A DNA stretch of 64,000 nucleotides from Rachycentron canadum (lineage: Eukaryota > Chordata > Actinopteri > Carangiformes > Rachycentridae). The notes beneath the pieces are model-generated. The model was not told the DNA's origin and searched no databases. It saw only the letters and a list, made by a program, of their open reading frames with translations. Shown piece after piece: positions 55,203-64,000 of this stretch; the first letter of the stretch is position 1; each line of letters starts with the position of its first letter. The stretch is from positions 13,954,645 to 14,018,644 of the forward strand of contig CM076662.1 in assembly GCA_038496675.1 (NCBI GenBank), given 5' to 3'. The translations under genes were made by a program, and so were the position numbers.

Positions 55203-56823
55203 ACCTCCTCTTTGGTGCCTGTTTATAATCTGAAGGAGTTACAAAACCTCTAAATCTCAAACTGACTTTAGGGAGTCTTTTTGGGAACGAGGATATGTAC
55301 CTATATACATTGTCTCCGGCGCAAGTGTGTAATTCCATGATCTTAAAATTAAACTGTAAATACCAAGCCGTCATGGGTTTGCTGCACACAAAACCATAAT
55401 ACCTCAATCCATCAATATTTTCACTAGTTTCAGCCCTGAAATAAGGATGTCCAGTCTGAGAGCTGAATAAGGTTACAGAATGAAGACGTTTATGGCTTTG
55501 CACAGTAAACAACCACAGATGGAACAACATTTGACCGCAGGCAAACAAGGATAGATACTACCTGTTTACTGTGCTAACTATGCCAATATAGAATATTCCA
55601 CTGACAGCTCCTGAGACGTTGACGCTATTTTCATCTAAATAACTGGCTGGTGCTGCTCTATGTGAAAAGTTTAACCAACAGGAAACCAAAGACAGGGTAT
55701 CTGGATAGTAACTGCTCTGAAAGGACAAGTGTCATTATCACTGCGGAATAGTCAAGTGCAGTATATAAAAGGAGTATTTTTTTTATATAACACAAGTCTA
55801 TATTTGCAGTTTGAACAAGAATAAACTTGCTATTAATATCTATCTTAATGTATCTACTGCATCTGAGTTCCACTTTTTTGTCATCGTGGTCATTTTTACT
55901 TGAGTCAAGCTCTTCAAAGTGGTGTGAAATGTCAGCTAGTTTACCGCACTTTGAAATCACAGGGTGCACATCAGTTACAGTCTGCTTTTCTCAGCTCTTT
56001 TCTACAAATCTGCTAAGTGAGACGGCTGTTCCAACACATTAAGAACAAATATCTTAACCTTTTACAGCGCAGTTTGAGACCCTGTGAAACATTAAACTAA
56101 AATGAAGCATGGAGTTTCGGGGGATTTATTTTCTCTCTCAAAACCTAGAGGAATTTCTCCTTCATCTGCAGACTCCTGCTTGCAGGGATGTAAAAGAGTA
56201 TCATTTACCGTTTTAAGAAGAGAATCCTGGGTAATAAGTGCGCCCCCTGATTATTTCTGAAAACTATTCCTCCTCCACTGGCCAACATCCAAACCTCTAA
56301 AGTAAACACAACTCTCACAGGGAGAAACATGGACATTCTTATTTACTGCATTTCATTCAAAACACAGTATTCCTTTTGTTAAATGCTTTTGAGTGCGTGC
56401 CAAAATGAAAATTAGAAAAATACACACCATATAAATATGTGTGTTTTCATCACTGGTCGCTAGAATACAAACTCCACTTGAATAAACCACAAGTTTCTAT
56501 TTGTCTTTGCAAACTGCGGCTTGATGACTTAAACTGCAGCTCTCTGCAAGGATATAAGACCAATATTGAGAGAACTGTATTTAGGCTGGCGTGTCAAGAC
56601 AGTGTTGAACCACTATGACTAAATACTGACACTATACAGTATAGCAGTGAAGGAACATTTACAGTTTAGCTTTAGTTTTCTAAATCCAGCATTTGCGTAC
56701 TTAATTATTTTAGTAACCAAATGTTATATTTAGTTATAAAGGTTTAACTTGTCTGCTGCCATCAATGAATATCTTCAGTGTTCATTTGTTGATTTTTGAA
56801 TATTTTGTCGCTATCAGATTTAA

Positions 56824-56853
56824 TAAAAAAAAAAAGAAAAAGAAAAAAAAGAG
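56824..56853. repeat. A-rich (AAAAAG) tract
   Basis: A/G-only simple sequence in the presumed first receptor intron. Confidence 0.85.
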
Positions 56854-59725
56854 ATTTTTAAAAAATGGTCCATCAGAAATGGAGTCATGTGGATAGACGC
56901 CATGCATACATTGAGTGGAGACACTGGGTTTCCGGTACATTACCAACAGTCTTGATTGTGGACAGCCTTATGCTTTTTTTGCTTTTTTTCAACAAAGTTG
57001 TGGTTGACCAAAGTAATTTCCTGAAATGCTCTACAGTGAATTGGAGAAGCTGGAGCTTGTGAGGTAGACTTTCATTAGAAAGCACAAAACAAAAAAAACA
57101 GACGATCCAAAAAGTTTAAACGAACCGCAAAAACACCACTGAGTTCAATAGGGTGTAATTTTCTGTAATAAGTCAACAATTGATTTGAATTCAAAGTGCA
57201 GTCCAATGATCTCATTAGTAGTATCACAGACCATGAAAAAAGTTCTATAATATACAAAACAATCACATAATCATTCAACGAAACACTAGTTCCTTCCAAT
57301 TACCGTGACTGCGGCAGAGTTGTGTATTTCTGAGCAAGACAAAGGGGTTTGAACCTAACACTGGCCTCCTTAAAAGTCAAATAAAAAAGAACATTTCTGT
57401 CAGAATTAATACTATTTTACAGTGACAGATGGTGATCGCTGCTGATATTTCAAGGAGAAATGTCAAATTGAAGTTGAATTGAATCATGGTGCTACTCATT
57501 GTTACCCCCTAAAGATAAATCCATTTTGAAAAAACCAAATCACCCTGTAACGTTTATTATAGGAGGTTAGCAAACTACAAATAAGCACAAATATCTAAGA
57601 TATGGTCATATGAAGATATGGTCATTCAAGTCTTTTAAACAGAGATGTCTTAATGATGGAAACTTAATGATGGTTCTTCCTTCTTAACCAAGATTGCAGC
57701 TTAGACCAATAAAACAAACCTCTGAAAGAAACTCTTTCACAAGCAAAGAGGGTTTAGGTGTTTTATTCACCAATTAAGTCAAAGTGTGGTTTAATGATTT
57801 TGTTTGGGCAACATTTTATTAGACTGAAAATGTTCTCCTGTTGTGAATATGCAGTCATAAATGCAAAATAAATGTTTTGCATCTATGACTGGCATATCTG
57901 GAGATATGTTCATTTGACAACTGAAAGTCTTCCTTCATGGTGGCACTTGTGGACCATTGAGAGGCCACAGAGTCCAAGTACTGACTTTGCTCAGTCAACC
58001 ACAGGCTGGGAGCTAAAACGGTAATATGAATGTAGACATGAACAAAATGAGCTGATTTAAACAACTGATTCTGACAGTAATAAAGATAAAAATGACACAT
58101 GATTTTCCTCAAGACCAAAGACAGATTTCTTATGTTCAAATGTGTTGATTTTCCACTGACCCTTTGACCCTCCCCTCCTATATGTCTCTGACCGTTTCAT
58201 CCTTGATCTTGTCATCCTTTGTCACTGTAACCTACCAAATCTACTCCCGAGCACCAACATACAGACCACACCCCAACCATTGATTACTATTGTATTTCCT
58301 TACTGCCCCTTCATATCCTGGTCCCTTGCTACCCTTTGTTCCTCTGTATAAAGTGTTCCCAGTGGGTCTTCCCAGTCCCACTCTCTGTATCTGTAGGCTG
58401 GAAGATAGACTGAGATTTCTTCAACCAGCTGAAAAAGAGCCTGCTGCAGTGCTCTTTACATATATCCAGTGTTTATGAAGGAAGCTCAATTGCATGTTTC
58501 ATAAAATTAATGTATTGTTTTACACAGTGAGATGATCAAGATGTGCATCGTGGGAGATTTTTTTTTTTTTTTGCAAAAGTCAACCAAATATAATGTGGAA
58601 TATTTTACATAATTCAGATGTTTTTTTATAGTCAACATAAACCCTCTGATCACAACTATGCTAGTAGTTTGACTGGAAACACAAACCATACTAATTTTTT
58701 CGATCACATCAGAGTCATCCAATAATGCCTCCCTCTGTTGGCTGATCCCTCAGCGAGGATGAGATTTTTAGGTAAATGGTCGTATAAAGTGAGACTTTCC
58801 TTTCCAGATCACACTTCATCACATGGATGATAAATAATATACTGATAATATTTACTCTGGTCGCTGTAAAGCGCCTCTATTATGGGGATACAGTTGAATG
58901 TTTGTTTTATGTACGTGTTTTGGTCATTTGCCATTCTTTACACCATAAGCTAACATTCACTTCCTTGTTGTTGGCATCTATTCAAAATTTGATCCCTGGG
59001 GCTTTTTTGACTTTCCTGTACATTTTTTTTTCAACAAAATAGGGAGGGTGGGTCTAGAAAATTCTAACTCCGCTGAATCTAGTTTTAAATGGCCTGCCCG
59101 CTATCTGGAAAAAACATGAATATGTTACATTTGACATATTGCACCGCATGAATGTTTTAGCGGATGAGGTTCCTGGATATTATAAACTCTATGACTCAGT
59201 GCCACTCCTCTTCAACTGTGCAATTTGCATTTGATGATAAAAACCACAAACCACAAGGCTGGTTGTCCTTTGGAAATGCTTGCAGACCACATTCTGACTT
59301 AAAGCAGCATTTAGTTCTTAATTATACCCTGCTCTGGTCGTAAGCCTGAAGAACAGCACTTTTGTCCTTGATGGAAACATTGTGTGCAGCTCTGAGAGGC
59401 AGCATACATCTCATGGAGTCCAGATAGCAGTGACTCTAAATTAAAAAGGGTTTTTTTTTGTGTTATATAAGTGATTTAATACACAAAGTATGGACCATTC
59501 CTCCAATAAAGCAATACAAATGCAGCATTTTAATTTTCATCAAAAGCTTAAAAACTACTAAAGGTTACGCAACAATCAAAAGCACTAAACATTTCATAAT
59601 ATCTTAATGGATGTCACACAAGTGTCAGCTAATAACACATGTGGCGGACCGCCATTGCAGAACAATCAGTTATGTTAAATGTAAATATAGTCATTTTTTA
59701 TATGTGGATTATGAGGATTATAGGT

Positions 59726-59730
<5 letters not shown>

Positions 59731-59757
<27 letters not shown>
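59731..59757. repeat. (AT)n microsatellite
   Basis: 13 TA units, followed by a 16-nt T-run at 59785-59800. Confidence 0.95.
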
Positions 59758-60779
59758 GGAAGTGGATTCATAATCCATAAACCCTTTTTTTTTTTTTTTT
59801 AGATGTAACAGATCATGCAGTTCTATTACAGAGACTGTAGCATTAATGGCACACGATGCCCTCTCACTCACAGCTTTGCAATATCAGCAGTAATCCTCTC
59901 AATCACAGCAGGTCAGGAAAAAATATGAGATAATGCCAGCATTCATATTAGCCTTTTAAAACCATCATTTATTCATGATTGTGTCTATCAGTTCAGGAAT
60001 ATCACAAAAATATGTTCACTATTTGCCACAAAACATTCACACATTATATGTAGACTTTAGCCCCTGAAAACAGATCATTTAGGTTTTGGATTTGTTAGTA
60101 TTGACTGCAATAATAGATTAACTGTCTTTTATGTGAGTAAAAAAAACATCCGACCTACAGTAATTGTGAAAATGAAATAGGTGAGGTCTCAAAAAGTGGG
60201 GCTCTACAATATTTATCAGGGTGGACAGCAGGTATTTCTAATGGACTCATTCATTTTTAAACGAGACTTTCACCAAAATACATACTGCTGCAAGAAAAAA
60301 AAAGCAGGATATGCCTTAACATGTCTGAAAGCTTTCCAAAGTTCATTTTTCACACAAAAGGTTTCATAAATGTATGAGTATTGATATAATGGATTGGATT
60401 GCAGTGTTTCTATCTTCCATTTTTGTAATTTGGCTGAATGAATCAACGATTTAAAGGCAGACAAGTCGATTGTGTCGAGTGAACACACCCACACACAACA
60501 GGCAGCTCTTTAATGCCTCTGGTTGTTTTAGGGCTATTTGTGAAGGGTTGCACGTGAATAAGCAGAACTAGTTCATGGAAATATCAGACTTACATAATTT
60601 AAAGATCTACCATGATTATTAATTTATTACAATCACTGAATTGACCTAAAAAAAGGAAATTTTTTATATACATAACATTTCTACAATATTCACTATTTCG
60701 TAATGTGGCCTTCATAGATAATGTGATATTGTATAAATGTATAGTATCCTGATTGTTTTATTCATATCTCTCACCCTTG

Positions 60780-61015
60780 ATATTTAGACTTGAAACAATT
60801 ATTTGACAAAGAATCAATCATTATTAATATTTTTATATTTTTCATTTCATTTCATTTTATGTAATAGCAAGTGAATAGAAGGGCATTTGAAGAGATGACT
60901 GTGATGGTATTTTTCACTATTTTGACATTATATACACTTAATCTTTAATTGATTAATTGAGTAAAATAATCAGCAGATTAATCACTGATGGTAATAATCC
61001 TTGGCTTCAAAAATA
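60780..61015. repeat. Possible ATTAATCGATTA-type dispersed repeat
   Basis: TTAATTGATTAATTGAGTAAAATAATC, then GCAGATTAATCACTGATGGTAATAATCC, resembles the end of a common AT-rich percomorph repeat with the CpG lost. Confidence 0.45.
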
Positions 61016-63159
61016 ATCTAAACATAAAATAATAATATAAAAAATTATCTTAACCACATAATGTTAAAACTAAAATCAGTGAACCTGTTAACTATGTGGA
61101 AATTCCAAATCCAAGAGGCTTCAGACACACACACGTGCATTTTAGATGAAGACAGTCACACAGTGGGAGCTGGCGTGCAAAGAATTTGGCCAGTCCGACC
61201 AGTAAGACCGAGCACAGTCAAGAACACTTTGAAGTCTGAAGCCATTGCGACGCTGGTCTTTCTGACCTTACCAACCTGATGAAAGTTATTCTTGCAGCAA
61301 GTATGTTGCGTGCCATTACCAATGAGAGCAGAGTAGAACACGACAATCAGTGCAGTGCGGCTATAGTTAAACTTTTGAGTGAAGGAGTGTAAACAAAAAG
61401 GTGACACATGTAGAGGGCAACACTTGAAGCAATCCGCTCCTTTTTCAGTGTTAACCAGAGGCAAGAGCAAGCAGTCTGCTGCCTGTGAAAAACTAGGACA
61501 AGGACATTTGCACAAGACCCCTAATTGTAACTGCCTTCCCAATACAGCCTCTAAATTGTGGACTAATTAGGCACCCCTTAATCACCCAAGGTGTCTCTTA
61601 TTGCCTGCTAATATTCCACCCCTCTGATTTACTTATTGAAGGGGCTTGTGAGCATGGTCACCTTGATTGAAGTGCTTTTCAATGGTGCTATTCTAATACA
61701 GGAAACAGAATTTAAAATTACCAAGCAAAGACAAAGTCATGTCAGAGCACTCTAATTTAAGAGAACAGCAAAGAATTTACGAAATTATTATTATGTACCT
61801 GCTTCAAAGTGTAATTCATCACGGTGAAATGTGGCCAAATTAGATACAAGTATTCTAATTTATCTTAAGCTCACACTTCACCATAGATTTCACTGCTGCC
61901 TAGAAATTAATAAAACATCATAGAAAGAACATTACGATGACCTTCAAAATGATATTAAAATGTGCATATGTTGCATCTTCCCCTGAAGCGCTGCTGTGAG
62001 GGTTGACATAAATAACATGAACCACAATTCCTCTCAGCATAACATCCAGGAAAAAGCATTTACATAAGTCCACTTGAAATACAAGCTACTAAAGAAGATT
62101 AAATAAAAATCACTTTGCAACTTCAATCAAGCAATTCAAGTCAGAGATGGTTGTGCACTTAAACAGAAGTGCAAAGTAAGTAAAAGTGGCTGATATTCAA
62201 TTTATTATTTTTGACATCACATTTGAAATGTTGTTAGCAGGTCAGCAGAGTCTATAAAAAACTGACCTGCCACAAATGTGATTCTATAAAGCCAGTAAAC
62301 CACAGAGACACATACTATACAGTATATACATTATAACTGCATTTAAAGGATTTCATACACATCCGAGACACAACTGTTAATGCACACAGCTGAGGATGAA
62401 CAAGCTCAGACTGTCTAGTGAGTGAAGAAAATGTGAGCACACATGGGCTGCAGTGTTAACGGCGTACTCCAACTGAGAGGCCTGCAACTGGCCTGTCAGC
62501 ATGAGCTTTCCACTTTCCACTTACTACAAGGTCACTAGTGCTGAGGTCTCTGAACCATGTTTTTATTTGACTGAAAATGACTAGAACTCATGAGTAAATG
62601 GCAGGGTCCGTAGCAAAAGGCAAACAGTGTGCGTGGAAGAGGACGGTACGAGTCCATCGCACATTTGGCCTATGGTAAAGACAGCAAAGCAACGCAGTTC
62701 GAGGGAATTTTCTTTGTGCTTCATTTACTGAATTACAGAACCATTTCTTTTTGATGATAAACTCCACCGTCTAACCACCACCACTCTTGCCTAGTTTTTA
62801 TGTTGATGGTATATTGTGCGCCTATGGTTTGAAGGAGTGTGAACTGAAGTAGAACTGATCCCTGGCATATGAAATGATCATGGGACCAGGATTTCTGAGC
62901 TTTCCCACATCTGCATATTTTGTAAGTAATCCCTTTCAACCTTACCCTGCAAAACTTCTGCCTTGTCACATACATTTACCTGAAACCAATGCAGAAAGAG
63001 GGCACTCCAATAGCATTGTCGGATAAAATGAAAATAGTCAAAGCTAACACATGACAATCAGCGATGCCGTCTTTTTTATTCTATGCATTCTTCCTTAATT
63101 ACCCACAAAGCAACTTGGCTACACAATTTGGTCGATAATTTAGGTGTGTTATGCCGGCA

Positions 63160-63365
63160 GCGACTAACATCTACTGGAGATGAGACGCAAGTTGAAGGCG
63201 ATCCAACAGTCAAGCAGTTAATGTGCAAACAACACCGCTGTGAATTCCCTGAGCTCCGTGTTCAACTCCTGGCCGTCAAGACCATTTGACCTCTATTCTC
63301 TTTCCCCGCATTTCCTGTCTGTTTTCACTGTCCTTGTCAAAGGCATAAAAATCTAAAAATTCGCC
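63160..63365 (+). repeat. SINE-like dispersed repeat, second copy
   Basis: GTTCAACTCCTGGCC, then TTTCCCCGCATTTCCTGTCTG and TGTCAAAGGCATAAAAATCT, parallels the copy at 42085-42250 in the same orientation. Confidence 0.55.
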
Positions 63366-64000
63366 CCATAAGGAGTCTGGTAAGCTCATGTCGTACTAAC
63401 TCCACACCCCACATGTATATTTAACTTATAACAACAACACTGACTCATGTGACATCACTTGAGGAAAGCTATCAGATGCCATTCAGGCCCCTTTGGAGAT
63501 ATGACTAAAATCTATAAACAGACTTTGACGTGTAAAGTGGTTGATGTTTCCCTTTGAGAGCATGTACACTGACATACATTCATTGTATATATGTTATGTA
63601 AGCATAACATGTAATTCCGTGGCTGGCAAATATTTATGTCTTTACCATGATAGTTTACCCGTACTGAGCGGGGTACTGCGCTGTTTACTGAATATGCCAA
63701 TAAAAGCCATGTTGTACTGACGGTTTGAACAAGATATAGTATTACGCCTTGGAATATATAAAAAAATAAGACAGGTCTTGGCAGTTGTTGTCACTCTGGT
63801 ATTACATTGTAGTGCATGCTGACTGCAGATTCTAGGTTTATTTAATGATGTGATATTAATGATCATTATCCTTGAAAAACCACTAAGTGGCATTCCAGTT
63901 TGAGAGACATGTTACATATGACAAATTATGAAACCCATTAACAAAGCACTGTTAGGTTATCATGCACACACATATCTTACTTCATTCAAATTCATAGAAA

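Larger units (their letters stand above)
52178..64000 (-). other. Probable PTH receptor first intron / upstream region
   Basis: 11.8 kb in which no signal-peptide exon ending in phase 0 with a good donor was found. It holds a Tc1-like fossil (53994-55011), a C-run/(CA)n tract (55154-55201), A/T runs (56824-56853, 59785-59800), an (AT)n tract (59731-59757), an AT-rich repeat (60780-61015) and a SINE-like repeat (63160-63365). No other gene is supported. Confidence 0.6.

Noticed and set aside
55072..55548. 158-codon - strand frame
   Set aside because: Extended by the (CA)n/C-run microsatellite read as Cys-Val and Gly repeats. No family, no splice context.
56214..56335. Minus-strand candidate signal exon (MFLPVRVVFTLEVWMLASG) with donor GTAAAT
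   Set aside because: The exon would end in phase 2 and carries a long non-hydrophobic extension, so it does not fit the receptor.
62981..63023. Minus-strand candidate signal exon (MLLECPLSALVS then GTAAAT donor)
   Set aside because: It ends in phase 1 while receptor exon E1 is entered in phase 0. The hydrophobic stretch is too short.

Overview
The window comes from a vertebrate nuclear genome, almost certainly a ray-finned (teleost) fish. The genes are split by GT-AG introns, GC content is low, microsatellites are frequent, and the interspersed repeats (Tc1-like transposon fossils, LINE reverse-transcriptase fragments, a 'wall-to-wall' intron repeat with CATTCATG/TAGCATG words) are of types I associate with percomorph fishes. 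Four protein-coding genes can be read exon by exon, with matching splice phases. Most other open frames are chance or repeat-derived.

Layout: (1) 1-2.8 kb is intergenic. (2) HIGD1A, + strand, coding 3427-4051, a 92-residue mitochondrial inner-membrane protein. (3) CCDC13, + strand, coding 6199-11028, a coiled-coil centriolar-satellite/cilium protein packed into about 5.5 kb and starting roughly 450 bp after the HIGD1A poly(A) signal. Its last junction closes in frame only if a 7-nt microexon, or another exon I cannot see, is used. (4) 11.4-17.9 kb is intergenic with no gene I can support. (5) TMIE, + strand, 17891-29273, the hair-cell mechanotransduction subunit. It has three common exons and two alternative terminal exons: a short Ser-rich tail at 24612-24745 and a long Lys/Gly/Glu-rich tail at 28975-29273. 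(6) A parathyroid hormone/PTHrP receptor (PTH1R type; pth1ra versus pth1rb/PTH3R not resolved), - strand, 52177 down to 33030. Twelve coding exons give 513 codons of mature receptor. The signal-peptide exon was not found and probably lies upstream, beyond the window or unrecognised in 52.2-64 kb.

The genes do not form a pathway. HIGD1A and CCDC13 are tandem neighbours and TMIE and the PTH receptor are convergent neighbours. TMIE acts in hair cells, CCDC13 in cilia, HIGD1A in respiratory complexes, and the receptor in calcium/skeletal signalling. The most interesting signals are the duplicated terminal exon of TMIE, whose short form has a pyrimidine tract made of a TCTTC microsatellite; the phase-perfect microexon in CCDC13; a 38-bp perfect palindrome in a receptor intron; a degenerate X-box at the CCDC13 promoter; and a changed EKKY-type motif (DRKY) in intracellular loop 2 of the receptor.

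All homology statements rest on remembered family sequences. No search was run.
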